Below, piece after piece: positions 1 to 9,469 of a stretch of DNA of 64,000 nt; the first letter of the stretch is position 1; the number at the start of each line of letters is the position of its first letter. Under the pieces are notes generated by a model that saw nothing but the letters and a program-made list of their open reading frames with translations, did no database searches and was not told where the DNA came from. Made by a program: the position numbers and the translations under genes. Where the stretch lies: contig CP060754.1 of the NCBI GenBank assembly GCA_023205875.1, forward strand, positions 124,001 to 188,000. Direction: 5' to 3'. The DNA comes from Chloropicon primus (Eukaryota; Chlorophyta; Chloropicophyceae; Chloropicales; Chloropicaceae).

Positions 1-420
1 CTTCACCACGCGAGCGTAGTCCACCGGGTGCTGGACAAGCGTCTCGAGCTCCGGGAACCTCCTCTTGTACACCTCCTTCGAGTACAGGTGAAGCTCGTGG
101 ATCTCCGCGTCTATCTGGGAGACGAGCGAGTTCAGCTCCTGTACGAGCTCGTCCGCACCCCCGGCCCCCGCACTGGTGTACCCGCCCTCCTCCTCCGACC
201 CCCCCCGGTCGACCAGCTCCAGCAGCTCCTTGTACCTCTCGCTAGACGCGAGCTTGGACTCCGCCGTCCTGCCGTGGCTCCGCACTCCCATCGCTCCCGC
301 GACCTTGGCATGACTCTCCTGATGCGTCTCCTTTCTCTCCCCCTGCAGTCCTTGCCCCCCCCCCTCCTCCCCGTCCGAGGACAAGTCCTCCAGGTCCGCC
401 ATAAACGTTTCCAGCGCCAT
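1..420 (-). CDS. PRP31: Pre-mRNA processing factor PRP31, N-terminal part (runs off the window)
   Basis: U4/U6 snRNP protein that stabilises the U4/U6.U5 tri-snRNP for spliceosome activation in the nucleus. The reading frame from the ATG at 420 is open for 140 codons to the window edge. It starts with an acidic Met-Ala-Leu-Glu leader containing MADLEDLSSDGEE, then a helical region ending in KRRFPELETLVQHPVDYARV. That matches the KRFPELE...P.DY.R.V segment at the start of the PRP31 NOSIC/Nop region. The Nop domain and C-terminus lie outside the window. The gene is head-to-head with the HCF173-like gene; the gap carries a long CT tract, which reads as GA on this gene's strand. Identity rests on this N-terminal match and on length and spacing. 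Confidence 0.82.
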   Translation of the reverse strand, partial: MALETFMADLEDLSSDGEEGGGQGLQGERKETHQESHAKVAGAMGVRSHGRTAESKLASSERYKELLELVDRGGSEEEGGYTSAGAGGADELVQELNSLVSQIDAEIHELHLYSKEVYKRRFPELETLVQHPVDYARVVK

Positions 421-477
421 CTCTCCCTCCCTCCTCCCTCCAACTCCAACCCCAAGCCAACCCTCCCACTAAACAAA

Positions 478-548
478 CACCTCTCCCTCTCCCTCTCTCC
501 CTCTCTCCTCTCTCTCTCCCTCTCCCTCTCTCTCTCTCCCTCTCTCTC
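478..548 (-). repeat. CT/GA-rich microsatellite in divergent promoter
   Basis: Low-complexity (CCCTCT/CTCT)n tract between PRP31 and the HCF173-like gene. It reads as GA-rich on the PRP31 strand and ends 58 nt before its ATG, like the GA tracts before several other genes in the window. Confidence 0.8.
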
Positions 549-669
549 AAGCGTTTGCGTTTGTGGTTGAGAAAAGGAGAGCAGACTTGTGCTTGGCCAG
601 GAGAGGGAGAGGAGAGGAGAGGAGAGGAGGGGAGGAGGGGAAGGACGGGAGGAAGACAAGAGGTGCAGG

Positions 670-2493
670 ATGAAGGGAAAGTGCGTGGGGGTGGGGAGGG
701 GGGAGAGGGCAGCGGTGACGGTGACGGCGACCAGGAACAGGGGAGGGAGGACGAGAGGAAAGAGGGGGGCTCAGGGGGTGGTGAGAGCGAGAGGGGAGGA
801 GGACGAGAGGAACGAGGGGGGGGAGGGGACCTCGCCTGTGCCAGGGGCGGGGCTCGGGTCGAGGGGATCCAGGAGCAGAGGCAGCAGGATTCGGCGGGGG
901 GACATCCCGGACCCGGTCCTCCGGAGGCGGAAGGCGGAGCGCCAACAGGGGGAGGAGGCCAAGGCCGAGACGGATGGCTTGTTGGATTCCGTGGACCCCG
1001 TCTCTCTCGGAAGGCGGGCCCGCAAGGAGGTCGACCAGGCTTGGAGGAACTTCACGAGGTTGGGTCAGTTCGCCTCCACGTCCTTGCAAGAGTACGAGGC
1101 TTCCGTGGAGCGCCTTGAGACCGACATGGTCGGGCTGGAGGGCACGGGGTACGAGGTTCCCCAGGCGTTGGACACCCGCGTGCTCGTCGTGGGGGGCACG
1201 GGCCAGGTCGGGCGCGTCGTCCTGAACAAGCTCCTGCTTCGTGGGTACACGGTGAGGGCCCTGGTCACGAACCTGTCGGACGAGATATTGGAGAACTTCC
1301 CGCCCTCGGTGGAGCTCGTCAAGGGCGACGTTTCTGTCAAGACGGAGGCCCTGGACGCGACCAGGGACTGCGACAAGGTCATCTTCTGCGCGCGGGCGAG
1401 GACGAACCTCCTCGCGGACGTCACGAGGGTCGAGAACGAGGGGGTGAAGAACTTGGTGACGGCCATGCTCCACCACAAGAATGAGGAGAATACCGTCGCG
1501 GCAGCGGCTGGGGACCAGGCCCCGACGAGGAAGAACAAGATTGTTTTGTTCAAGTACCAGAATTACAAGAAAACTGGCAAGTTTGGTGAGTGGAGCGTCG
1601 AGAGTCAGGGCGACAACCTCGCCAAGGACTTTGGGTACATCGGCACGTCTGCGAAGCCCAAGATCACGGTGCAGATGCCCAACGAGGAGAACAAGAGCTT
1701 TCTGTTTGAGGGACTGAACACGGACTACGCGGAGACGACCTCGAAGATCAAGCTCCCAGAGGGCGTGTCGCTCAGAAGCTGCGAGGGCTTGGTTCTGAAC
1801 TGCCACGGGAACGGCAAAAAGTTCGCGGTGGTGCTGTACACCGAGGACAGCGAGGGGAGGCACGGGTACATCTCCGAGTTCAGCACACTGGGGACGGGGT
1901 TCTGCACCAGGAGGATTCCTTTCTCTGCCTTCACGAGGCTGAACGCGGACCAGCCGCCCTTGAACCTGAACGACGTCAAGGACTTTGGCCTGAGATATCG
2001 CTCGGCGTGGAACAAGACAGATAACGAGGGTCAGGAGACCTCGCGAAGCAGAAGCTTCAGAATGAAGGTGGACTGGGTGAAAGCCCTGCCGAGCGGACCC
2101 GAGTCTGACGTGATCCTCGTGTCTTGCTCTGGCTCCCAGTACGAGGAGGGTGACCGGGAGAGGCTTCTGAAGCCAAAGAGGGCTGGGGAGGCCCACCTGA
2201 GGAATTCTGGCTTGGGCTACACGGTGGTCCGCGCGAGCTCTCTCGTGGATGCCCCCGGAGGCCAAAAAGCCCTCCTCTTTGACCAGGGCAGCAGGCTCGG
2301 CGGCTCCATCTCCTCGGCCGATGTCGCAGACGTCTGCATCAGGTGCCTGCACAGCAGCGAGGCGAGGAACAAGACCTTTGAGGTCACGAATGAATCGGAC
2401 CAAAGCGTGTCAGAGTTTGAGCTGGTGGCCCACATCCCAGACAAGACGGACTACGTCACAACTGCTGTCCAGGGGCTTGAGAAGAACACTTGA
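670..2493 (+). CDS. HCF173-like atypical SDR protein with CIA30 domain
   Basis: Plastid protein of the HCF173 / SDR-CIA30 group; in plants HCF173 promotes psbA mRNA translation and stability for photosystem II. The 607-residue product from the ATG at 670 starts with a basic leader of about 50 residues that looks like a transit peptide. An NAD(P)-binding fold follows, with glycine motif VVGGTGQVGRVV near residue 178. The fold is split by a CIA30-type beta domain (about residues 300-470, with FGLRYRSAWN at its end) and then resumes (about 475-600, with GYTVVRASSLVD). An SDR fold interrupted by CIA30 is the defining arrangement of this group. An in-frame ATG-less extension upstream was not used. 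TGTAA lies at 2538-2542. HCF173 itself versus its SDR-CIA30 paralogue cannot be told apart here. Confidence 0.78.
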   Translation: MKGKCVGVGRGERAAVTVTATRNRGGRTRGKRGAQGVVRARGEEDERNEGGEGTSPVPGAGLGSRGSRSRGSRIRRGDIPDPVLRRRKAERQQGEEAKAETDGLLDSVDPVSLGRRARKEVDQAWRNFTRLGQFASTSLQEYEASVERLETDMVGLEGTGYEVPQALDTRVLVVGGTGQVGRVVLNKLLLRGYTVRALVTNLSDEILENFPPSVELVKGDVSVKTEALDATRDCDKVIFCARARTNLLADVTRVENEGVKNLVTAMLHHKNEENTVAAAAGDQAPTRKNKIVLFKYQNYKKTGKFGEWSVESQGDNLAKDFGYIGTSAKPKITVQMPNEENKSFLFEGLNTDYAETTSKIKLPEGVSLRSCEGLVLNCHGNGKKFAVVLYTEDSEGRHGYISEFSTLGTGFCTRRIPFSAFTRLNADQPPLNLNDVKDFGLRYRSAWNKTDNEGQETSRSRSFRMKVDWVKALPSGPESDVILVSCSGSQYEEGDRERLLKPKRAGEAHLRNSGLGYTVVRASSLVDAPGGQKALLFDQGSRLGGSISSADVADVCIRCLHSSEARNKTFEVTNESDQSVSEFELVAHIPDKTDYVTTAVQGLEKNT

Positions 2494-2829
2494 AGTGCAT
2501 CAGTCGGGGAACATTAGTACGTGCAAGAATCCCTTTTTGTAATCCACCACACTCTCCAACTCCGTCCGTTGTTGGCGCCATCGAAACCGTCCGCATAAGT
2601 TGACTGCAAATTCCAGATTTTCCTTTCGTCTACTGCATGTTCAAAAAGTTTTTCAATACGGATACGATCGTACAGACGAGTCTCGAGTCGAACGAAAGGA
2701 CGCTCGAGGGGCAAAGGAACGACTTCGGCAGCCCTTGAACCGTTGACCCAGTCCAGGAGATACATGCAATGACGCTCTGGCGCGCAGGAAGGTAGTCGCA
2801 AGTTTCACCCCCCGCCAAAGGAAGGTGTG
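2494..2829. other. Intergenic: 3' end of HCF173-like gene and promoter of next gene
   Basis: No open frame of note. It contains the TGTAA polyadenylation-like signal at 2538-2542. The rest is unremarkable sequence before the ATG at 2830. Confidence 0.6.
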
Positions 2830-3775
2830 ATGTTTCGCTCCCGAGGGTCCAAGAGGAGGGGAGGGAACAAGGTAAGTGGTAATAACCATCCCCGGTTTGG
2901 GTGGAACTGCCTGTTGTCCGTAGCGTTGGCGGAGGCACCATCACGTTCCTCAAGCTGACGACGAGGCTCTTGATGTGTCCAGGTGGTTCGCGCTGTGAGG
3001 ACTTCCATTGGTTGGATAATACCGCAGGCGAGGAAGAGGGACGAGCAAAGCGAGGAGAAACAGAAACAGCAAAGCAGGGAGGATTTCGCCAAGGAACTCA
3101 ATCAAAAGGTAGGGGCTTTAGTTTCGCATTCCTGTTAAGGTTGTGGGTGAATCCTGACGCCGAGTTTGATCTCCAACCCTGCAGATAAAGAGCGCCCGGG
3201 GCCTGGGGAGACGCATCTCCTCGGTCTTCAGGAGAAGGACGAGCACCATCGCACCAGCTGAAATCCTCAAGATCCAGAAGAGGAAGGAGAACGGTGCGAG
3301 GGGCCACGAGCAGTCCATCGAGGACGTGCTGAGGGCGAAGCAGCAGCAGCACCACCACCGGGTGCCTCCGCCGCCACCACTTGGGGACACGGGGTCGCCC
3401 GGGCGTCGAACCTCTGGGCTTCGACTCGCTGGTCTTGGGAAAGAGTTTGTGTACAGGGACTTTATGCCACACTACGTGGAGAGGCACGACAGGTATGAGA
3501 CTTTTGACTCTCTGCTGAAGCGAGCGAACAAGTGGATAAAAGACCAGCAGCTGCAGGTGCTCACACTTGAGACCCTCCTCGTCCCGGCAGGGAATCTGCC
3601 CGGGAGGGATTCGTCGTCCCTGGACAAGTTTCTATCGGTGGAAGTGCTGCGAATATGGTACGACAAGAACCAGACGTTGCAGCAGTTCCTGAGATCCAAC
3701 AAGAGAGAGCTGCCGAAGACCTTGTTCTCCTCGCACTATTTTGGAAAGAAGGTCAAATCGTACTTTTTGTGCTGA
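2830..3775 (+). CDS. Unrecognised basic protein, three exons
   Basis: Proposed exons are 2830-2871, 3028-3108 and 3185-3775, joined in phase 0 at GTAAGT...CCGCAG and GTAGGG...CTGCAG introns of 156 and 76 nt. They give 237 residues. The first 60 residues are strongly basic (RSRGSKRRGGNK, then KRDEQSEEKQKQQ). A Gln/His/Pro-rich linker follows, then a helical C-terminal half with FVYRDFMPHYVERHDRYETF and SVEVLRIWYDKNQTLQQFLR. I do not recognise the family. The basic start could be a nuclear or nucleolar signal, but that is a guess. The second and third exons are open and highly charged, which supports the splice model. The first exon is short and less certain. TGTAA lies at 3859-3863 after the stop. 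Confidence 0.6.
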
Positions 3776-3929
3776 TGAGATGGGTGCACGGCGGACAGCG
3801 GCTCGCTCCACTCAAAAACTGTTTTCATAACAAACTTCATATTATGGTACTTTTAAGTTGTAAAATACATCAGTCCAGTGCAATGGACATTAAAAAACTG
3901 CCTCCACTTGACGTCGAACGTCAAAAGCT

Positions 3930-5144
3930 CTAAGACAGGTTCTGCAAGTTGTTCTGAATGACCATCCAATATGATGTTGGCAGGCTTCTCAGCTTCTTCC
4001 ACTTGGGCACGTACGCCCTCTGGGTGAAATTGTCGTAATCATTGTTCTCCACGCTATCGAGGATCTGCTGGTAAAGGACGAGGGCGCTCAGGACGGGCCA
4101 GCGCGCGTTCTCCTCCAGCTTCATCACCCCATCCTCCGCCATCTTGAAGTACTGCCTCGCCCTCTCGATCTGGAACTTCATGAACTGCCTCCACCTCTCG
4201 TCCGTGACCCCGTCCTTGCTCACGAGGGAGCAGCTCATGACCTCCTCCTCCGATATCCCGAACCTCTCCAACTCGTCCAGGGGGATGTAGATGCGGTTCC
4301 TGTAAGTGTCCTCCCCCACGTCCCTCAAAATGTTTGTGAGCTGGTTCGCGATCCCGAGAGCCAGCGCCGCCGAGTACGTCTCCTCGATCTCGCCCGTGAA
4401 CTGGGGCGCGATCCCCATGACGGGGGTGGTCATCAGCCCCACCGTGCCCGCCACCCTGTAGCAGTACTCGTAGAGCTCCTCGAAGCTGTTGTACCTCGCC
4501 TTCACCAGGTCCATCCTCATGCCGTCGATCATGTCCCTGAAGGGCTGGATGTCGACGGGAAACTTGGCCACGGTGTCCGACAGAGCCGCGTCAAGCATGT
4601 CGTAAGGCTTCCCCGCGAATATGGCCTCGAGCCTCTCCTCCCACCTCTCCAGGGCCTTGGGGGTTATCCTGGAGGCGTGCGGGCCGTCCACCAGCTCGTC
4701 CGTGCGCCTGCACCAGACGTAAATGGCCCAGATCGCCCTCGCCTTCTCCTGCGTCATCAGCTGCGTCCCGAGGTAGAACGTCTTGGCGTAGTACTCGGTC
4801 ACCAGGCCGCACCGCTCGTAGGACTCCTCCAGGGCCTGAGGCGTCAGCTCGGCCAACGGAGCTGCGCGACCCTCCGCGAGGTCGCCCAGGGTGAACTTCT
4901 CGCTCCGCGCCACGGAGCGCTTCAGGCCGTTGTCCTCCGAGGGGCACTCTACCTCAAGCTCCGCCGGCTGCTGCGCCACGGCCCTCGCCGTTGTCGGACC
5001 CCCGACACCCCTCCCGACGCCCAGGGCTCCCTGCCCCTGGCACCTGCCTTGGAGACGGGGCAGCCCCCTCGTCGTGGTGGCCGTTCCCCTCGCGCTCCCC
5101 ATCCCCCTCGCACCTCCCACTGCCATCCCTCCAAGCTTGGACAT
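3930..5144 (-). CDS. PSY: Phytoene synthase, plastid
   Basis: Condenses two geranylgeranyl diphosphates to 15-cis-phytoene, the first committed step of carotenoid synthesis, in the plastid. The 404-residue product starts at the ATG at 5144. A Gly/Arg/Thr-rich leader of about 80 residues reads as a transit peptide. Both Mg-diphosphate-binding Asp motifs of the trans-isoprenyl synthase head-to-head family are intact: TDELVD at 148-153 and RDVGED at 274-279. Family segments [24 protein letters not shown] and [12 protein letters not shown] are also present. No intron breaks the mature domain. It converges on the unrecognised gene ending at 3775. Confidence 0.95.
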   Translation of the reverse strand: MSKLGGMAVGGARGMGSARGTATTTRGLPRLQGRCQGQGALGVGRGVGGPTTARAVAQQPAELEVECPSEDNGLKRSVARSEKFTLGDLAEGRAAPLAELTPQALEESYERCGLVTEYYAKTFYLGTQLMTQEKARAIWAIYVWCRRTDELVDGPHASRITPKALERWEERLEAIFAGKPYDMLDAALSDTVAKFPVDIQPFRDMIDGMRMDLVKARYNSFEELYEYCYRVAGTVGLMTTPVMGIAPQFTGEIEETYSAALALGIANQLTNILRDVGEDTYRNRIYIPLDELERFGISEEEVMSCSLVSKDGVTDERWRQFMKFQIERARQYFKMAEDGVMKLEENARWPVLSALVLYQQILDSVENNDYDNFTQRAYVPKWKKLRSLPTSYWMVIQNNLQNLS

Positions 5145-5706
5145 GGACTCGACACCGAACAGCACCCTGCAACGTGAACGTCTCGCCGGAAGCAACCCCG
5201 TGTCACACCCCCTTTCGGCTCTTCTCTTCCCAGGGGGTGGTCTTGTCTTATCTTATCTTATCGGAAAATCCACTTTATCTCCCCCGATAAGTCAAAATCC
5301 GGCCCAAGGCAAGCCTTCCAGCCTGCGCGTGTGTGTTGTTTTCGTGTTCCCCCCCGATACGTTCGTCTCTCTTTCCCTCCCTCACCCCACTTGGACTCGT
5401 TTGTTCCTCCTTCCCTCGTCTTCCAAGTCGTCTTCCAACTGCCCCGCTTCACCTCTTCGCCTCTTCGTCCTCGCCTCTGCCGTCCGTCCAATCCCAATCT
5501 CGTCCCCTCCTGGCCACCAATCCAAATCCAAAGCGGGAGGAGTATGGAAATTTCCATTATATCGTCTTATATCGAATATTCGGCGGCGGCGGCGAGGCAC
5601 GCCTTTTGCCTTGCCGAGAAAGAGGAACGCAGTTAGGGAACGAGAGTTCGCGAGCGAGAGAGAAGAAAAAAAAAACACGAACAGGTGTTGAGGAAGATAT
5701 TAGCAG
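5145..5706. promoter_or_regulatory. Divergent promoter between phytoene synthase and eS12, with eS12 5' leader
   Basis: Spacer of about 560 bp with no supported gene. It has a TCTTA repeat (about 5248-5264), C/T-rich stretches, an AT-rich stretch at about 5555-5580 followed by a GGC repeat, and a purine-rich leader just before the 5' UTR intron of eS12. Confidence 0.5.
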
Positions 5707-5833
5707 GTGAGTGAGGGACGGAGGACGATAAGAACTTCATTTCCTCGCGAGGGTGGGTGCGTCCAAGTGCTTGGACTCTCGCGCGACTCGTGTGCGCTGA
5801 CACTTTCGCTGCTCCTCTCTTCGATTGCTGCAG
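5707..5833 (+). other. Probable 5' UTR intron of eS12
   Basis: GTGAGTGAGG donor at 5707 and a pyrimidine-rich stretch ending in TTGCTGCAG at 5833. This gives a 127-nt intron that ends 33 nt before the eS12 ATG. First introns in 5' leaders are common in ribosomal-protein genes. Confidence 0.55.
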
Positions 5834-5866
5834 AAACTTCAGAGGAGGACTAGTGTGCATAACAAC

Positions 5867-6289
5867 ATGTCTGATGGAGAAGTAGAGACCCCAGTCGAGG
5901 CCCCAGCCCCAGCCGTTGGAGAGCCCCTTGACCTCATGTCTGCCTTGCAGATGGTCTTGAAGAAGGCCTTGGCTTGCCACTCCTTGATGCGCGGACTCCA
6001 CGAGGTCGCCAGGACCATCGAGAAGGGCGAGGCCCAGCTCGTCGTCCTCGCCCAGGACTGCGACAACGGAGACTACGTCAAGCTCGTCGAGGGCCTTTGC
6101 AAGGAGAAGAGCATCTCTCTCCTCAAGGTCCCAAAGAAGTCTCAGTTGGGAGAGTGGTGCGGACTCTGCAAGATCGATGCCGAGGGCAACCCAACCAAGG
6201 TTGTCAACTCCTCCTGTGCCGCCGTCACCGACTACGGTGAGGAGACCGAGGGCCTTGCCGTCCTCATGGAGCACCTCAAGAGCGCTTAA
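5867..6289 (+). CDS. RPS12: 40S ribosomal protein eS12
   Basis: Small-subunit ribosomal protein of the L7Ae/L30e/S12e superfamily, 140 residues, the usual length. The ATG at 5867 gives an acidic MSDGEVETPVEAPAPA leader. The L7Ae-like fold follows: ALKK-type helix (LMSALQMVLKKALACHSLMR), LVVLAQDCDNGDYVKLVEGL, and a C-terminal segment with WCGLCKIDAEG and CAAVTDYGEE. Codon use is strongly biased to a few C-ending codons, as expected for a highly expressed gene. The sequence upstream of the ATG looks like a spliced 5' leader. Confidence 0.95.
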   Translation: MSDGEVETPVEAPAPAVGEPLDLMSALQMVLKKALACHSLMRGLHEVARTIEKGEAQLVVLAQDCDNGDYVKLVEGLCKEKSISLLKVPKKSQLGEWCGLCKIDAEGNPTKVVNSSCAAVTDYGEETEGLAVLMEHLKSA

Positions 6290-6741
6290 GGAGGCAGGCT
6301 TGGCAGACGACGGGGGCTGCTTTTCGGAAGGTCTGCTTGACGTTCGGAAAACGCTACTTGTTCTGTTAAAAACCCAAACCTTTTTTTTTTCTTTTAATTT
6401 GTCAATCCATACTTTACGTTTTTTGGCACATCCTTGGAGTTCTCTTTCGCACAGCCTCCCCCCCTCCCCCCCCTCGACCTCTCCCCCCTCCTCGGCTCCT
6501 TGGCTCCTCCCCCACCAACGACTCGACCCTTGCCCAAAAGAACCAAGCCCATTCTCTCTCCCAAAAATAGCTAAAAGCGAAAAGGTAACCGCCTCGTCGT
6601 CGTCAGTGCCCTTGCTCGAAGGGGGGGGGAGAGCTCTCGGGGAGGGGTCCAGGGCGCGTGCCGAGACAGCCTGCGCCGCGGCTTTCGTCCCGGCGTCCCT
6701 CTTTCGCGTTGTGCCCGCTGCTGCTTTGTGTTTGGTGAGTT
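6290..6741. other. Intergenic: eS12 terminator region and CAX promoter
   Basis: Contains a T-rich stretch near 6380-6400, C-rich stretches near 6460-6490 and a GTGAGT-like site just before the CAX ATG that could be a 5' UTR splice donor. No gene seen. Confidence 0.5.
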
Positions 6742-8448
6742 ATGGGTCAGGAGGGGGAGGATCGAACGAAACGGACGACGAGGGGGGGTCTGGTTCTGTC
6801 CGCGGGCTCGGGAGGCGAGGAGGAGGGAAGCGGCGCGGGGGACGGAGCGGTCGGGAGCCTCTTTCCCGAAGACAACGTTCGCGGCGAGTGGCGGGTGAGG
6901 CGACAGCTGACGCTGACAGACGACGAGGACGACACCGCGGGGCTGCTGAAGGGGCAGCAGCCCTTCCATCACGAGAGGGGGAGGGAAGCGAATGGGGTTG
7001 GGGGCGCCACCATGGCGGAGACCTGGAAGAGCGTCGGCTCGGCAAGTGGAGGGGACTCGGACGTCTTCGGGCTTCCGTTCTCCCCGCAGCAGGGGGAGGC
7101 CGGGAAGGCGAGCGCGGGGGCGTCCTCGGGGTCGAGCTTGGCGGACGTGCTCTTGGAGGCAAAGAACAGCACGGGGCACATGATTCTGGGGACGAAGATG
7201 AACGTGCTGCTCGTGTGCGCGCCCTTGGCTTGGGCTTCGAATCACTGGTCCTGGGGCAGCGGCCTCACCGCGGTGCTGGCGCTCCTGGCCCTGTGCCCCC
7301 TCGCCGAAAGACTTGGGTTCACCACGGAGCAGCTCGCGCTGAGAACGAACGACACGCTGGGAGCCTTGCTCAACGTCACTTTTGGGAATGCCACCGAACT
7401 GATTCTCTCCATCGTGGCGCTTAAGCAGGCGGAGATCACCCTGATTCAGATGAGCCTCATCGGGTCCATCCTGTCCAACCAGTTCCTTGTCCTTGGCTCC
7501 GCCATGGTAGTCGGAGGACTGAAGCACGGGGTCCAGCTGTTCGAGAGGACGTCTGCCGTGCTGCACCTCAGTCTGCTGGTGGGAAGCAGCGTGGCGCTGC
7601 TGATACCCATGGCGATGTCCTACGCGGGAGGGGAGACAGGGGTGAGGTCGCCCGTCGCGTGGCTCTCGAGAATCATTTCCGTGGTGATGATCGCCGCGTA
7701 CGGCTTGTTCCTCTACTGCATTCTGAAGAGGGAGAAGAGCCAGATCAAGCCGTCCCCGCCGGAGAGCAGCCGGTTAGCGGCGTCGGCGTTCTCCATCCTG
7801 CACAAGTCAGTCACGCGGCTGCATCGGTCCAGCATGGAAAGGCCAGCGCCTTTCTTTAAGGCTGGGACCAGCCCGGACATCGAGCTGGGCAGTGCGATGG
7901 GGAGCGGGAGGTCGACACTGGAGAGCGCCAGGTCGCTGGGATCGCTGCAGGAGAGGCCAGAGGAGGAGGAGGAGGAGGAGGCCCCCGTGATCAGCACTCT
8001 CTCTGGCGTGCTCTGGCTGGGCCTCGTTGCGATTCTCATCTCCGTCATGTCAGACATCCTGGTCGACAACATCGAGGCTGGGGCGGCGCAGGAGCTCCAC
8101 GTCCCCTCGAGCTTCCTCTACACGATCATTGTCCCCATCGTTGGCAACGCGGCGGAGCACACCTCCGCCCTCATCTTCTCCTATAGGGACAAACCAGACA
8201 TCGCCTTTGGCATTGCAGTCGGAAGCAGCGTGCAGATCGCCCTCCTGGTCATTCCCGCCTGCGTGCTGATCGCCTGGCCCATGGGGCAGGACCTCACGCT
8301 GCGTTTCGGCAGCTTTGAGACGTGCGTTTACGCGGCCTCCGTTCTCCTCCTCTTCACCACGATCAGCGACGGTCTGAGCAACTGGACCAAAGGCGCCCTC
8401 CTCATCACCTCATACCTCGTCATTGCCATTGGGGTCTGGTTCCAGTGA
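6742..8448 (+). CDS. CAX: CAX-family Ca2+/H+ exchanger
   Basis: Vacuolar-type cation/proton antiporter of the CaCA superfamily; it moves Ca2+ (or Mn2+) into an acidic store against protons. The 568-residue product has a long hydrophilic N-terminus (about 145 residues, Ser/Gly/Glu-rich), a place where plant CAX proteins carry autoinhibitory sequence. About eleven membrane spans follow. Both cation-selectivity repeats are present: FGNATELILSIVALKQAE in the first half and GNAAEHTSALIFSYRDK in the second. They are separated by a large loop with an acidic EEEEEEE patch, the usual acidic motif between halves. The ATG at 6742 is the first in frame. TGTAA lies at 8461-8465. Confidence 0.92.
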   Translation: MGQEGEDRTKRTTRGGLVLSAGSGGEEEGSGAGDGAVGSLFPEDNVRGEWRVRRQLTLTDDEDDTAGLLKGQQPFHHERGREANGVGGATMAETWKSVGSASGGDSDVFGLPFSPQQGEAGKASAGASSGSSLADVLLEAKNSTGHMILGTKMNVLLVCAPLAWASNHWSWGSGLTAVLALLALCPLAERLGFTTEQLALRTNDTLGALLNVTFGNATELILSIVALKQAEITLIQMSLIGSILSNQFLVLGSAMVVGGLKHGVQLFERTSAVLHLSLLVGSSVALLIPMAMSYAGGETGVRSPVAWLSRIISVVMIAAYGLFLYCILKREKSQIKPSPPESSRLAASAFSILHKSVTRLHRSSMERPAPFFKAGTSPDIELGSAMGSGRSTLESARSLGSLQERPEEEEEEEAPVISTLSGVLWLGLVAILISVMSDILVDNIEAGAAQELHVPSSFLYTIIVPIVGNAAEHTSALIFSYRDKPDIAFGIAVGSSVQIALLVIPACVLIAWPMGQDLTLRFGSFETCVYAASVLLLFTTISDGLSNWTKGALLITSYLVIAIGVWFQ

Positions 8449-8695
8449 AGAGTGCAATCATGTAATCCCAAAATTTTCAAGTCAGAGAGTCAGTGTCCTT
8501 GCTTGCCGTTATCAAGGGAAACAAGGAAACCTGATGATCCACGATTTCAGAGGCAGCAAGTGTGTGATCCTCCACAACTTCGACTTCGTGTCGTGTCCCC
8601 TTTGGCCGTTTTGAAAAAACGAGAATTTCCAGGGAGGCCAGCCGCACCTGGAAAGAAAAATCAGAATCAGAGGGTTTCCATCGCGAGGGAGAGCG

Positions 8696-8742
<47 letters not shown>

Positions 8743-8751
8743 AGGGAAGAC
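8449..8751. other. Intergenic: CAX 3' end and SEC61G promoter
   Basis: Holds the CAX TGTAA signal (8461-8465), unremarkable sequence to about 8690, then a CA repeat followed by a GA repeat ending just before the SEC61G ATG. Confidence 0.5.
8699..8739 (+). repeat. (CA)n(GA)n microsatellite in SEC61G leader
   Basis: About six CA units and then about fourteen GA units on the coding strand. The tract ends about 13 nt before the SEC61G start codon. Confidence 0.9.
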
Positions 8752-9375
8752 ATGGACCTGTCAGAGACGTTCACGAAGCCGCTCCAGGACTTCGCTAAGA
8801 ATTCTGTCAGACTCATTAAGAGGTGCACGAAGCCTGACGCGAAAGGTAAGGACTCGAGAGAGAGAGGGGGGCTTGACTCACGCACTCACGCACGCGAGGA
8901 GGGAGAGGGGGAGGGAGGGGGGGAACCCGGCCGAGGGAGAGGGAAGTGGGCCTTCGGCGGCGACGGCGGCGGTGGTGCACATGCGTGTGTCGAGGTGCTG
9001 CTGCGAGCGCGGAGCAATTGTCGGCGGTCTTGTTCGAGGGTGCGAGAGCGCAGATCGGAGTGTCTCGGGCCCCTGATCTCCCTCTCGGCCACCAGACCGG
9101 ACGCTTCCCCGTCAGCAAGCGGCTCGCCGCTGGACCCCGGTAGCGTGGGTTGCTGTTGCGGCGAACTGACACCTCTCGTTCGCTCGTTTTATTTCTCCTT
9201 GCTGTTCCTCTGGCGATGACACACAGAGTACAAGAAGATCTGCTTTCAGACGATAGTTGGTTTTTCCATCATGGGGTTCATTGGTTTCTTCGTGAAGCTT
9301 ATCTTCATCCCCATCAACAACATCATCATGGGAAGTTCCGCGGCTGCCGAGGCTGCTGCCGAGGCTTCTGCTTAA
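8752..9375 (+). CDS. SEC61G: Protein transport protein Sec61 subunit gamma
   Basis: Small tail-anchored subunit of the ER Sec61 translocon. The gene has two exons, 8752-8845 and 9227-9375, with a 381-nt GTAAGG...CACAG intron joined within an AAA-G/AG codon pair. Product: 80 residues. It begins [19 protein letters not shown], has the invariant [16 protein letters not shown] segment, and one membrane span ([20 protein letters not shown]). An Ala/Glu-rich tail ([13 protein letters not shown]) extends past the usual GG end. The second exon is too short to stand out by itself; the conserved junction makes the model secure. Confidence 0.95.
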
Positions 9376-9469
9376 GAGCAGCAAAAGAAGTACAATAATA
9401 TCCTAGTTGAGAATATAAGAAATTGGTTCTGTTTTTACTCCCCTCCCTGGTGCTCCCCACCCAACGCCG

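Noticed and set aside
28-570. + strand frame at the left edge
   Set aside because: Shadow of PRP31 plus the CT microsatellite (Leu/Ser/Pro repeats); it also lacks an ATG start.
547-2403. Long 618-codon open frame on the minus strand over the HCF173-like gene
   Set aside because: Antisense shadow of a GC-rich gene with C/G-ending codons; composition is Arg/Leu/Pro-rich with no family motif, while the + strand frame has SDR and CIA30 motifs.
5331-5710. Overlapping small frames upstream of eS12
   Set aside because: Ser/Pro/Leu-rich frames in all three phases of a C/T-rich leader; no consistent start or motif.
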